Assembly (NCBI GenBank): GCA_045540695.1
Contig: JAZQHR010000128.1
Location: forward strand, 1 to 37,329
From: JAZQHR01 sp045540695
GTDB taxonomy: Bacteria > Bacillota > Clostridia > UMGS1810
Direction of reading: 5' to 3'
Length of the DNA: 37,329 nucleotides
Shown here in pieces: positions 1 to 8,020 of this stretch (position 1 is its first letter; every line of letters begins with the position of its first letter). The position numbers were made by a program, and so were the translations under genes. A model generated the notes under the pieces. It saw only the letters and a program-made list of their open reading frames with translations, was not told the origin of the DNA and made no database searches.

Positions 1-334
1 ATTCGTTTAAGTTTATCTCCCTGCCCCTTGTGTACATAAGCACAGGATAATCATCTATCTGTTTTAAATCCTCCGGATAGTCATCCGAATCTACGGTTAA
101 TAGTCTTACCCTATATTTATCCATTATACCAGCAATGGTATCAAGGTTTGACACATCTTTATTTACAAGCTTTTCTACATTACCCTCGTCTAAATAGGCA
201 AGCTTTAAATAATCACCTTTAGATGCGTTATAGATATCGTCTATCGAACCAATATCCGCCAAAAGCTTTCGCACCTTGCTGCGCGAAATGCCTGCGTTTT
301 GAGTAAGCCATAACCATTTTACTCTTTTTCCCAT
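1..334 (-). CDS. dprA: DprA/Smf DNA-processing protein, N-terminal part (cut by window edge)
   Basis: My translation of the minus strand from an ATG at 334-332 gives 111 residues running off the left edge. They begin MGKRVKWLWLTQNAGIS and include a helix-hairpin-helix/SAM-like stretch (SRSKVRKLLADIGSIDDIY) and the block RLLTVDSDDYPEDLKQI followed by YPVLMYTRG. This is the typical N-terminal pattern of DprA, which loads RecA on incoming single-stranded DNA during transformation. The Rossmann-like DNA-binding domain would lie outside the window. A CTG codon five codons upstream, just after an in-frame stop, would give an N-terminus starting LDEYN, but no ribosome-binding site supports it. The ATG has only a weak GGATG upstream. 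Family assignment is fairly secure; the exact start is not. Confidence 0.82.
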   Translation of the reverse strand, partial: MGKRVKWLWLTQNAGISRSKVRKLLADIGSIDDIYNASKGDYLKLAYLDEGNVEKLVNKDVSNLDTIAGIMDKYRVRLLTVDSDDYPEDLKQIDDYPVLMYTRGREINLNE

Positions 335-480
335 ATTATATTCATCCAGTCAAATTAAAATAGCTTTTACAAATACAGTACTATAAAAATTTAGTTTTGT
401 AAAGAACTTTTTTAAACTTTCTAAATTTTTTCTTCTATTATATATACGAAATTTGTGTCAGAAGGTCTCACAATAAGTAA

Positions 481-515
481 AAGGATACTCCTTTGTCTCT
501 GCAAGGAGTATCCTT
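481..515 (-). terminator. Rho-independent terminator of the stalk-domain gene
   Basis: AAGGATACTCCTT (481-493) and AAGGAGTATCCTT (503-515) form a 13-bp perfect stem with a 9-nt loop. On the minus strand it is followed by TTTTACTT and lies 15 bp past the stop codon at 530. The rest of the 335-529 gap is AT-rich and shows no gene. Confidence 0.8.
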
Positions 516-529
516 CTTCAATCTTTAAT

Positions 530-1270
530 TTACTTTTTTACTCTTACTTCCGCAAGCCTATTATTTTCAAACGTGAACACCATAGATATTTTACCTGCGT
601 TTATTTTTGGACATCCGTAATATTCAATAATATTTCCGTCGTCGTATACATTATGCGGCTCTCCATAGCATTCTATTACCTCATCATAGCTTGCACCAAG
701 CTTTATTCCGCGATAGGTTTCACTATTCTCTCTAAGAATATTGTCTCCATCAACATAGTCATAAACTATCATTCGTCCTTGCTCAACATCTTTTTTAGAT
801 AGCAGGTCGTATGGAGATATCCACACATAACTGATATTTTCACTTGTATCTTCTTCCCACGCTACATTGTAACCAAATTTGTCACAAACAAATCTCAAAG
901 GGACAAGCAAGCTACCTTTTTTCATTTCAGGCACTATAACCAAACGCTCCTCGCCACCGTTAACCTCTATTTTAGGACCTTTGGTACTGAATATAATTTT
1001 ATTATCATCGTTTGATATGGCAATTGTTTTTTCGGACTTATTCTTTACAAGTTCAAGGTCCAATGCCTTGGCAATAGCACTAATAGGTATCATAGTTCGA
1101 CCCTGTTTTATAAATGGATCTGCATCGCACTCTATCTTTTCAGCCAAGCCGTATTCGTTGACCGCATAAACTAAAATGGTTTTTCCCACTTCAGTTTCTT
1201 TTGTAAATGTCGATATTGCACATAGTAAAACAAGTATCAGTACAACCGCAACAACAATTTTTTTCTTCAT
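530..1270 (-). CDS. Secreted copper-amine-oxidase-N-like stalk-domain protein
   Basis: 246 residues. Residues 1-24 (MKKK followed by a Val/Leu/Ile-rich stretch) form a signal peptide or membrane anchor, so the protein should act outside the membrane. Residues about 45-150 resemble the copper amine oxidase N-terminal (stalk) domain common in Clostridia: GRTMIPISAIAKALDLEL, then KGSLLVPLRFVCDKFGYNV, then SYVWISPYD. The C-terminal 70 residues contain GIKLGASYDEVIECYGEPHN, a pattern like the SmpA/BamE fold. No catalytic motif is visible; a cell-wall or surface-interaction role is inference. The GAGGTG ribosome-binding site 7 bp before ATG supports the start. It is a single-gene unit with its own consensus promoter and terminator. 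Confidence 0.75.
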   Translation of the reverse strand: MKKKIVVAVVLILVLLCAISTFTKETEVGKTILVYAVNEYGLAEKIECDADPFIKQGRTMIPISAIAKALDLELVKNKSEKTIAISNDDNKIIFSTKGPKIEVNGGEERLVIVPEMKKGSLLVPLRFVCDKFGYNVAWEEDTSENISYVWISPYDLLSKKDVEQGRMIVYDYVDGDNILRENSETYRGIKLGASYDEVIECYGEPHNVYDDGNIIEYYGCPKINAGKISMVFTFENNRLAEVRVKK

Positions 1271-1298
1271 AATTCACCTCGCAGGCATTTATTCTTTT

Positions 1299-1327
1299 AT
1301 TATATACTACCATGCGTTTTGTGTCAA
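1299..1327 (-). promoter_or_regulatory. Perfect consensus sigma-A promoter for the stalk-domain gene
   Basis: On the minus strand TTGACA (1327-1322) and TATAAT (1304-1299) are separated by exactly 17 bp. The inferred transcription start near 1292 is about 20 bp upstream of the start codon at 1270. Both hexamers match the consensus fully, so strong constitutive expression is likely. Confidence 0.85.
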
Positions 1328-1385
1328 TATTTATCGAATTGGGTCGTATTATGAAGAATGATTACACATATAGCTTTTACTAAAA

Positions 1386-3821
1386 CTAATCGTTATACGT
1401 AATTATCACATTATCATCTTTTACATCTATGGTGATGTCTTTGCCTGACAAATCCTCTGTAAGCATTCTGTCAGCAAGAAAATCCTCTACCTTTGACTGT
1501 ATAGCACGTCTTAGCGGTCTTGCACCATAGGCTATGTCAAAGCCTTCCTTGGCAAGATATTTTACCAACTCGTCGGTAAACTCTACATTTACATTTAGTG
1601 TGCTCATACGTGATTTAAGGTTTCCAAGCATCAATCTTGTAATGCTTTCTATATTCTCCTGAGATAGCTGACTGAACACTATTATCTCATCTATTCTGTT
1701 TAACAGCTCCGGTCTGAATGCCTGCTTAAGCTCCCCGAGTACATTTTGCTTTATCTGCTCATGACTTGCTTCGCTTGGAGTATCTGACGATCCAAAGCCC
1801 AGCTTTCTTTCCTTGTCGGTGATAAGACGTGCACCGATGTTTGATGTCATTATAATAACAGTGTTTTTAAAATCAACCCTTCTGCCCTGCGAATCGGTTA
1901 GTATGCCGTCCTCAAGTATCTGAAGTAGTATGTTAAACACATCAGGGTGTGCCTTTTCTATCTCGTCAAACAATACTACCGAATACGGCTTTCTGCGTAC
2001 CTTTTCAGTAAGCTGTCCGCCCTCCTCGTAGCCTACAAATCCCGGAGGCGAGCCTACTAAACGTGATACATTGTGCTTATCCATATACTCGGACATATCC
2101 ACACGTATAATGGCGTTTTCATCACCGAACATTGCCTCGGCAAGTGCCTTACAAAGCTCTGTTTTACCCACACCTGTAGGACCAAGGAATATAAATGAAC
2201 CTGTAGGTCTTTTCGGATCTTTAAGTCCTACTCGTCCGCGTCTTACCGCTTTGGCAACGGCAGTTACCGCCTCGTCCTGACCGATAACACGCTGGTGAAG
2301 AATGCTTTCCATATTTTTAAGTCGCTCCGCATCCTCCTGTGCAAGCTTTTTAACGGGTATACCTGTCCACTGTGCGATAACGTCGCATATCTCGTCTTCG
2401 CCTATCTGTACATTTGTGCCGCTGTTTGATGTTGACCATCCCGATTTCTTTTCTTCAAGCTCCTTTTTTAACGCCTCTTCTTCGTCACGAAGGGAAGCCG
2501 CCTTTTCAAATTCCTGGGCAGTTATGCACTCCTGCTTTTGCTTGGCTATCTCTTCTAAGCGTTTTTCCATATCCTTTATATCAGGCGGTGCGGTAAATGT
2601 CTTTAGTCGCATTTTAGATGCCGCCTCGTCGATTAAGTCTATAGCCTTATCCGGCAAAAATCTGTCGGTGATATATCTGGCAGACAATGTCGCTGCCGCT
2701 TCTATTGCCGCATCAGTAATGCCTACCTTGTGATGTGCCTCGTATTTGTCGCGTATGCCTTTTAATATCTGTATTGTTTCATCCACAGTAGGCTCGCCTA
2801 CGTTTATCGGCTGAAATCTTCTTTCCAGTGCGGAATCCTTTTCAATGTTGGTGCGGTATTCGTTTAGCGTAGTAGCACCTATTATCTGCAGTTCGCCTCT
2901 GGCAAGAAGTGGTTTTAAAATGTTTGCCGCATCCATTGCACCTTCTGCTGCACCTGCACCGACAAGTGTGTGCACCTCGTCAATAAACAGTATAATGTCA
3001 GCATTTTGCTTTGCCTCGTCAAGTGCTTTTTTGATGCGTTCTTCAAACTCACCGCGATATTTTGTGCCGGCTATCATACCCGAAAGGTCAAGTGAGAATA
3101 TTCGCTTATCCTTTAGTATATCCGGTATCTTACCTGCCGCTATCCTCTGTGCAAGGCCCTCGGCAATCGCCGTTTTACCTACACCCGGCTCACCTATTAA
3201 ACAAGGATTGTTTTTGGTGCGGCGGCTTAGTATCTGTATTACCCTTTCTATCTCGGCATCTCTGCCTATAACGGGGTCGAACTTGCCCTCTTTTGCAAGA
3301 GCTGTCAGGTCGGTAGCAAACTGCGAAAGGTTTTCAAGCTTTTTGTTTTCTTTAGATGTGCCGTTTTCATTTTTTGAACCGCCTGCTGATGCTCCGGAAA
3401 ACATATACGATACCGCATCGTTTATATTAAGCCCCAGTTCAAAGAGTATTTTTAGCGCCATATTCTCGCCTTCGCGGAATATTGCAAGTAAAATGTGCTC
3501 AGGCCCGATATACGCCGACTGAGTACGTCTTGACTCGTTAAAGCTAAGCTCAATGATAGTTTTTGTTCTCGGTGTAAGCGGAAGATTTGCCTGAATAAAA
3601 CCAATAGTATCACCGGAGTTTGAGTATGCCTTTATCTTTTCTATTACCCCGTCAATGGTAATGCCCTGCTCCGAAAGTGCCTTTGCTGCTACCGAAGTGC
3701 CTTCCTTGATTATTCCCGAAAGTATGTGCTCACTGCCTACAAATGTGCTTCCAAGCTCGGTTGCAGTTTCGTGTGCAAGACTAAGTGCTGATTTTGATTT
3801 TTCGCTGAATCTGTTATCCAT
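1386..3821 (-). CDS. clpC: ATP-dependent unfoldase ClpC
   Basis: 811 residues, the usual ClpC length. It is the AAA+ unfoldase that feeds proteins, including arginine-phosphorylated ones, to ClpP. Order of parts: double Clp N domain (1-145); AAA-1 with Walker A GEPGVGKT (210-217) and Walker B ILFIDEVH near 280; UVR-type coiled middle domain (about 415-455, KQKQECITAQEFEKAASLRD) that binds McsB/MecA-type adaptors; AAA-2 with Walker A GPTGVGKT (547-554) and VVLFDEIEKAHP; the ClpP-docking loop LGF (674-676); and the C-terminal small domain. It is the last gene of the ctsR-mcsA-mcsB-clpC operon, 27 bp after mcsB, and should be under the upstream CtsR operator. The middle domain distinguishes it from ClpA and ClpB. 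Confidence 0.97.
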   Translation of the reverse strand: MDNRFSEKSKSALSLAHETATELGSTFVGSEHILSGIIKEGTSVAAKALSEQGITIDGVIEKIKAYSNSGDTIGFIQANLPLTPRTKTIIELSFNESRRTQSAYIGPEHILLAIFREGENMALKILFELGLNINDAVSYMFSGASAGGSKNENGTSKENKKLENLSQFATDLTALAKEGKFDPVIGRDAEIERVIQILSRRTKNNPCLIGEPGVGKTAIAEGLAQRIAAGKIPDILKDKRIFSLDLSGMIAGTKYRGEFEERIKKALDEAKQNADIILFIDEVHTLVGAGAAEGAMDAANILKPLLARGELQIIGATTLNEYRTNIEKDSALERRFQPINVGEPTVDETIQILKGIRDKYEAHHKVGITDAAIEAAATLSARYITDRFLPDKAIDLIDEAASKMRLKTFTAPPDIKDMEKRLEEIAKQKQECITAQEFEKAASLRDEEEALKKELEEKKSGWSTSNSGTNVQIGEDEICDVIAQWTGIPVKKLAQEDAERLKNMESILHQRVIGQDEAVTAVAKAVRRGRVGLKDPKRPTGSFIFLGPTGVGKTELCKALAEAMFGDENAIIRVDMSEYMDKHNVSRLVGSPPGFVGYEEGGQLTEKVRRKPYSVVLFDEIEKAHPDVFNILLQILEDGILTDSQGRRVDFKNTVIIMTSNIGARLITDKERKLGFGSSDTPSEASHEQIKQNVLGELKQAFRPELLNRIDEIIVFSQLSQENIESITRLMLGNLKSRMSTLNVNVEFTDELVKYLAKEGFDIAYGARPLRRAIQSKVEDFLADRMLTEDLSGKDITIDVKDDNVIITYND

Positions 3822-3848
3822 ATTACATTCCTCCCTGTACTTAATTTT

Positions 3849-4865
3849 TTATCCAAGTAAGGTTTTTACTGTTTTTGCTCTTTTTATATCCCTTTCCGTT
3901 GCACTAATCACCTTGCCCTCATCGCTTATAATGTGTGCCGGGCGGGATTTTATCATTATATCTGTTATTTGCGACAGCTTCACACCATCAATCATACCGA
4001 GTGATACGCCAAGTCGCACGTTTGACAGCAATTCAAGAAGCTCGCTGCTGCTAAGTAATTCTGCATATTTTAGTATTCCGTAAGATCTCATTATCTTGTC
4101 GGTGAATGCTGTGCCGTTTTCCTTGCTTACTCTGTTTCTAAGGTCTTTTTCCTTGGCAATTACCTGATTTACCACCTCTGTAAGCTTATCTATAATCTCC
4201 TGCTCGGACAGACCAAGTGTTACCTGATTGGAAATCTGATATATATGCCCTGTCGATTTGCTTCCTTCACCATACACGCCTCTTACAGCCACACCAAGCT
4301 TACCCATAGCGGCAAACACATCGTCAAGGTGTCCCGTCATGGCAAGTGCAGGCAGATGCACCATAAACGATACTCTCATACCCGTTCCCACATTGGTAGG
4401 GCATGCGGTAAGATATCCGTATTTTTCGGAAAATGCAAATGGCAGCTTTTCGCCAATTAAGTTATCCACCTTGTTTATAAGGTCATACGCCTTATCCGGT
4501 TCAAACCCCGAATATATGCACTGAAGCCTTAGGTGGTCCTCCTCGTTTGCCATAATGCTCACGTGTCCGTCTGCACCGGTAAATACCTTGCATGATATTT
4601 TCCCGTCAAGCATATTACGGCTGATGGTGTATTCTTCTATTAAATAATTCTTTTTTATATCGTCAAGTGCTTCTATATCTATTTCTTCAAACCCATAATT
4701 ACTTTGAACAAGCACCTTTGATATCTCATCTGTAAGCTCTTTGCTTTTTTCCTTTGTCAGCTTGGCAGGGAATGGATATCCGTTTACATTTCGTGCAAGT
4801 CGCACCCTTGTGCTTATAACCACGTCATCTCTGAAACCCTCTTGCTCATACCATTTAAGTGCCAT
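3849..4865 (-). CDS. mcsB: Protein-arginine kinase McsB
   Basis: 338 residues. McsB phosphorylates arginine side chains and so marks proteins, including CtsR, for ClpC-ClpP degradation. The guanidino-kinase fold is evident: nucleotide-binding STRVRLARNVNGYPFP (18-33), NEEDHLR (108-114) and the active-site loop TACPTNVGTGMR with Cys155. The C-terminal part has the helical segment seen in bacterial McsB (KLSQITDIMIKSRPAHI). Its ATG overlaps the mcsA stop by one base (TAATG), so the kinase and its activator are translationally coupled. No degeneration is seen. Confidence 0.96.
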   Translation of the reverse strand: MALKWYEQEGFRDDVVISTRVRLARNVNGYPFPAKLTKEKSKELTDEISKVLVQSNYGFEEIDIEALDDIKKNYLIEEYTISRNMLDGKISCKVFTGADGHVSIMANEEDHLRLQCIYSGFEPDKAYDLINKVDNLIGEKLPFAFSEKYGYLTACPTNVGTGMRVSFMVHLPALAMTGHLDDVFAAMGKLGVAVRGVYGEGSKSTGHIYQISNQVTLGLSEQEIIDKLTEVVNQVIAKEKDLRNRVSKENGTAFTDKIMRSYGILKYAELLSSSELLELLSNVRLGVSLGMIDGVKLSQITDIMIKSRPAHIISDEGKVISATERDIKRAKTVKTLLG

Positions 4866-5368
4866 TATGCGTCACCTCGGCTTTCTTCAAGGCTTTTTAT
4901 CTCGTCACGAAGCTCGGCAGCCTTTTCGTATTTTTCGTCCAGTATACACTGCTGAAGCTTCTTTTTAAGCTCGGCAATTTTCTTGCTTTTCATTATTTCC
5001 TCGCCTCTGTCACCCGGAATTTTACCCTTGTGTGTGAGTGATGACTGGATGTTCCCAAGCACCAAATCAAGCGAGTCGGAAAATGCTCCGTAGCAGTCGG
5101 GACAGCCGAATTTTCCCGTTTTTCTAAATTCCTCATACGATTCGCCACACGTTTTGCAATATACCTCGTGTGCGGTTTTGGTCTTTATCGCCGGAAATGT
5201 GAAAAAGTTTGTCAGCATATCGTTTAGCTCAAACGAAAAGCTGTCATTTGACAAATATCCAAGCTTTTTTGCACATTCGGTGCACAAATTTATTTCCGCT
5301 GTTTCTCCATTATGATTGTACTTATAATGGAAGTTAGCCGGATTTTTCTTGCAATTACTACATAGCAT
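4865..5368 (-). CDS. mcsA: McsA, zinc-binding activator of McsB
   Basis: 167 residues. It has two paired CxxC zinc sites: Cys3/Cys6 with Cys29/Cys32, and Cys71/Cys74 with Cys89/Cys92. A C-terminal UVR motif follows (about 130-163, IAELKKKLQQCILDEKYEKA). McsA stimulates McsB kinase activity and takes part in heat and heavy-metal stress responses. The UVR motif resembles the middle domain of ClpC in the same operon, fitting known McsA-McsB-ClpC contacts. The ATG is preceded by AAAGGAGTTGATTT, a good ribosome-binding site. The 97-bp gap to ctsR contains a small inverted repeat (AACCAAGCTCGGTT) of unknown significance. Confidence 0.95.
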   Translation of the reverse strand: MLCSNCKKNPANFHYKYNHNGETAEINLCTECAKKLGYLSNDSFSFELNDMLTNFFTFPAIKTKTAHEVYCKTCGESYEEFRKTGKFGCPDCYGAFSDSLDLVLGNIQSSLTHKGKIPGDRGEEIMKSKKIAELKKKLQQCILDEKYEKAAELRDEIKSLEESRGDA

Positions 5369-5465
5369 AATAAATCAACTCCTTTTATTACAACCTTTCA
5401 ATATATACCTGCAACGTGTTTTATACTCTTGGAGATAACCAAGCTCGGTTGACAGGCAAGCTTTC

Positions 5466-5918
5466 TTACACCAGATTAATAAGTATATTTTTAAGTATAA
5501 CCGCTCTAAGCACATTTCTTACATCGCCGTCTGCTATAACGCTTCTAAGCGTATTGTCACTGCACGAGGCAAGGATTATCTTTGCCTTGGCGGTGTCTAT
5601 GATGCCGTTTGTTATGAGATTTGAAAGTATCGCCTCGGTGGTGCGTATATCAATGCGTGTGCCGATGTTTTCTATTATATGCCTTATATAATCGTCCGCA
5701 CCAAGCTGTACCTTGGTAATCTTGATATATCCTCCGCCTCCGCGTCTGCTTTCTACTATATATCCTCTTTCGGTTGTAAACCTCGTTTGTATAACGTAAT
5801 TTATCTGAGAGGGTACACAGTTGAAATGAGTGGCAAGCTCGTTTCGTTTTAACTCAACGCTGTCATCTCCTGTAAGCATATCGCTTATAAAATTTTCTAT
5901 TACATCACTGATTTTCAT
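5466..5918 (-). CDS. ctsR: CtsR, repressor of class III heat-shock genes
   Basis: 150 residues from the ATG at 5918. CtsR is a dimeric winged-helix repressor of clp genes that releases DNA on heating. The DNA-binding region includes HFNCVPSQINYVIQTRFTTE and the wing ERGYIVESRRGGGGYIKI, with Arg59 and the glycine loop 60-63 that acts as the thermosensor in the family. A longer reading from a GTG at 5930 adds only MVTK. The ATG is preferred because GAGGTGG lies at the right distance from it and overlaps the GTG, and because family members begin close to this ISD motif. First gene of the operon, directly downstream of its own operator. Confidence 0.95.
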   Translation of the reverse strand: MKISDVIENFISDMLTGDDSVELKRNELATHFNCVPSQINYVIQTRFTTERGYIVESRRGGGGYIKITKVQLGADDYIRHIIENIGTRIDIRTTEAILSNLITNGIIDTAKAKIILASCSDNTLRSVIADGDVRNVLRAVILKNILINLV

Positions 5919-5937
5919 TTTTGTGACCACCTCTTTT

Positions 5938-5961
5938 TTTGACTTTGACTATCTTTGACCT
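5938..5961 (-). promoter_or_regulatory. CtsR operator with three half-sites
   Basis: The minus strand reads AGGTCAAAGATAGTCAAA and then GTCAAA. This matches the known CtsR site, a direct repeat of (A/G)GTCAAA with a 3-bp spacer, plus a third half-site. It sits between the predicted transcription start and the ribosome-binding site, so bound repressor would block transcription and the operon would be self-regulated. Confidence 0.92.
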
Positions 5962-5970
5962 TTCGATTAT

Positions 5971-5998
5971 ATTATACTCATATTTTTACATTTGTCAA
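5971..5998 (-). promoter_or_regulatory. Sigma-A promoter of the ctsR operon
   Basis: On the minus strand TTGACA (5998-5993) is followed after 16 bp by TATAAT (5976-5971). The inferred start near 5964 lies immediately upstream of the CtsR operator. Confidence 0.85.
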
Positions 5999-6025
5999 GT
6001 GAATATTTTAAATTTTTTGCATAAA

Positions 6026-6036
6026 TTTTCGACAAA
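6026..6036 (-). promoter_or_regulatory. Possible Spo0A box
   Basis: The minus strand contains TTTGTCGAAAA, which includes the Spo0A core TGTCGAA and its usual flanks. It lies 30 bp upstream of the ctsR promoter and about 120 bp from three DnaA boxes. A 7-bp core can arise by chance in AT-rich DNA, so this is tentative. Confidence 0.35.
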
Positions 6037-6152
6037 AAGCAAGCAAAAATTTACATAAAATGTATTTAAACTTTCCATAACATATATTATGTTACCCAAT
6101 CAAAATAATATTTGTAACTAACCGTTAACCTGGTATAAATCCCCCTCAAACC

Positions 6153-6223
6153 TGTGGATAACTTAAAAAAAACGCACTCATTTCACTAAAACACTGTGGA
6201 TAAGGCTGTTGATATGTGGATAT
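6153..6223 (+). promoter_or_regulatory. Cluster of three DnaA boxes away from oriC
   Basis: TGTGGATAA, the complement of the perfect box TTATCCACA, occurs at 6153-6161 and 6195-6203. A one-mismatch copy (TGTGGATAT) is at 6215-6223. All three are in the same orientation, at 42- and 20-bp spacing, close to four and two helical turns. They sit in the 478-bp non-coding region between ctsR and the next gene, about 13 kb from dnaA. The remainder of that region is AT-rich and holds no gene. Confidence 0.75.
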
Positions 6224-6396
6224 TTTTTTAAAAAAAGCGTTATTTTAAAATGGCATTATGTAAACCAAGTTTAAAATATAACATTTTTTACCTGTTTTTC
6301 CTCATATTCAAAACCAGATGCACGTATGAATAAAATATACCGAATATATACGTAAAAAACATTATGTGACGTTTGACTTTAAAGAAGGATTTTATT

Positions 6397-6885
6397 ATGA
6401 AAAAGAGAAAATTATCATTTGTGAGGATTTTGACCAAAATATTTTTTGGTACAATTTTATGTGTATGCATATATGCTTTTTTGGTATTTTGCGTGTTTGA
6501 ACCAAAGGTAAGCTATACAAGAAAAAATACTGAATTTGACCTGTCGAGATATTATTCGTTTTCAGGCGGTAACAAAAATGAAGGCAGGCGTGATTTCCTG
6601 TATCAGTTTGGAGTAAGGTGCGGCGAGAAGCCGATAAAAATAAAAAGAGTATACATACCTAAAAATTTTAATGATGATTTTGAAAGCCTTAATATGCTGC
6701 AAAGGCGTATCGGGTGCGACCTTAAAAGGTATAAGGGATGCTTTATAAGGCTTTATACTTATGATGCAACCGGATTTGAAGGTAATGTCAAAGCAAATGT
6801 ATTTGTGCATCGTGACGATATAGTGGGTGCGTACATACAAAATAACGATACGGGAAAAATGTTTGCTGTGTATGAAAAGTATTAA
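6397..6885 (+). CDS. Membrane-anchored DUF4830-like protein
   Basis: 162 residues. A single membrane segment (about 12-34) follows a basic N-terminus, so the rest should face outside. The segment from about 62 to the end (FLYQFGVRCGEKPIKIKRVY, IPKNFNDDFESLNMLQ, CDLKRYKGCFIRLYTYD and a beta-rich end) fits my recollection of the DUF4830 family of Clostridia, small extracytoplasmic proteins of unknown function. The ATG at 6397 is preferred over a TTG at 6373 because AAGAAGGA lies 6 bp upstream of the ATG. It is the first plus-strand gene after the DnaA-box region, 75 bp from the pseudouridine synthase. Confidence 0.65.
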   Translation: MKKRKLSFVRILTKIFFGTILCVCIYAFLVFCVFEPKVSYTRKNTEFDLSRYYSFSGGNKNEGRRDFLYQFGVRCGEKPIKIKRVYIPKNFNDDFESLNMLQRRIGCDLKRYKGCFIRLYTYDATGFEGNVKANVFVHRDDIVGAYIQNNDTGKMFAVYEKY

Positions 6886-6960
6886 AGGTATATACAAAAA
6901 ATAAGGCTTGTTATAGATAAGTGGATTGATAAAAAATTCATTTGCATAAGGAGAATAGAT

Positions 6961-7677
6961 ATGCGACTAGATAAAATGCTGTCTGATTCCGGGATTGGTG
7001 CCAGACGCGAGATAAAGCAGATAATAAAAAAAGGCGAGATTATGGTAGATGGCGTAGTTGTAAAAGATGCATCTATGCACATTGACCCGTATAAAAATAA
7101 AGTGTGTCACCTGGGCAGGGAGATTGTGTACGAAAAGTACATTTACCTTATGATGAACAAACCGGAAGGGTATATAAGTGCTACCGAGGATAAGTATCAG
7201 AAAACGGTGCTTGATCTGGTGCCTGATATGTATTTGCATTTTGACTTGTTTCCTGCAGGAAGGCTTGATATAGACACCGAAGGAATGCTAATACTAACAA
7301 ACGATGGCGACACCGCACATAAGATGCTGTCACCTAAAAAGCACGTGCAAAAGGAATACTATGTGCGAGTGGAGGGAAAGCTGACGGAAGATGACGTAAA
7401 AGCATTTGAACAAGGGCTTGACCTCGGCGATTTTATCACTCAGCCGTCAAAGCTGGATATTGTATCGGCATCTGACATATCTGAAGCAAAGGTAATTATA
7501 TGCGAAGGGAAATTTCATCAGGTGAAAAGGATGTTTGAGAAGGTTGGTAAAAAAGTTGTGTATTTAAAACGAATACGTATGGGGAGCTTGTATCTTGATG
7601 ATAATCTCGCTCTTGGCGAGTGCAAAAAGCTCAATGACGAAGAAATAACCAAACTTTTGCAAAACACAATTTTGTAA
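6961..7677 (+). CDS. rsuA: RsuA-family rRNA pseudouridine synthase
   Basis: 238 residues. An N-terminal S4 RNA-binding domain (1-48, RLDKMLSDSGIGARREIKQ) is followed by the catalytic domain. The RLD motif (PAGRLDIDTEGMLILTNDG) holds the presumed catalytic Asp103, and EGKFHQVKRMF is the conserved C-terminal RNA-contact motif. RsuA makes pseudouridine 516 in 16S rRNA; the related RluB/E/F act on 23S rRNA, and sequence alone does not exclude them. The short length without a C-terminal tail favours RsuA. AAGGAG lies 7 bp before the ATG. A clear terminator follows. Confidence 0.88.
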   Translation: MRLDKMLSDSGIGARREIKQIIKKGEIMVDGVVVKDASMHIDPYKNKVCHLGREIVYEKYIYLMMNKPEGYISATEDKYQKTVLDLVPDMYLHFDLFPAGRLDIDTEGMLILTNDGDTAHKMLSPKKHVQKEYYVRVEGKLTEDDVKAFEQGLDLGDFITQPSKLDIVSASDISEAKVIICEGKFHQVKRMFEKVGKKVVYLKRIRMGSLYLDDNLALGECKKLNDEEITKLLQNTIL

Positions 7678-7691
7678 GTAAAGTTGTAAAA

Positions 7692-7718
7692 ATCGCCAAA
7701 ATTTTTGGCGGTTTTTTT
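7692..7718 (+). terminator. Rho-independent terminator after rsuA
   Basis: CGCCAAAA and TTTTGGCG form a short stem at 7694-7710 followed by a run of seven T at 7712-7718, 15 bp after the rsuA stop. Confidence 0.85.
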
Positions 7719-7919
7719 GCATATTTACCAAAAAAATTTAAATTCTCATTTATTTTCGTTTTTTGAGAACACTAATACCGAAATATGTCACAAAAAAATG
7801 CTGTTTTAATTGTGCAAAACCCACTAATTATATGAATTTTTTTTGAATACCCCACAATATAATGTTTTGTTTTATGCAAAATTGCTAAATAAACGGAGGT
7901 TTTTTTGGTTATTTAACCA

Positions 7920-7948
7920 TTACATTTGGGTTGGTTTTGTGGTATTAT
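7920..7948 (+). promoter_or_regulatory. Candidate promoter for the ABC ATPase gene
   Basis: TTACAT (7920-7925), a 17-bp spacer and TATTAT (7943-7948) give a moderate sigma-A match about 70 bp upstream of the start codon. The 7719-8020 gap is AT-rich. It holds a GGAGG at 7894-7899 that precedes no convincing reading frame, and otherwise no gene. Confidence 0.5.
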
Positions 7949-8020
7949 ATATTCATAGTAATATTTTAATTTTGTCTTATAAAAAATATTTAAGAATACA
8001 CTTAACGGAGGTAAGAAAAA

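Noticed and set aside
2302..3522. Long plus-strand frames opposite clpC (143 and 225 codons)
   Set aside because: They are antisense to a fully conserved gene, lack ribosome-binding sites and have low-complexity Ser-rich translations.
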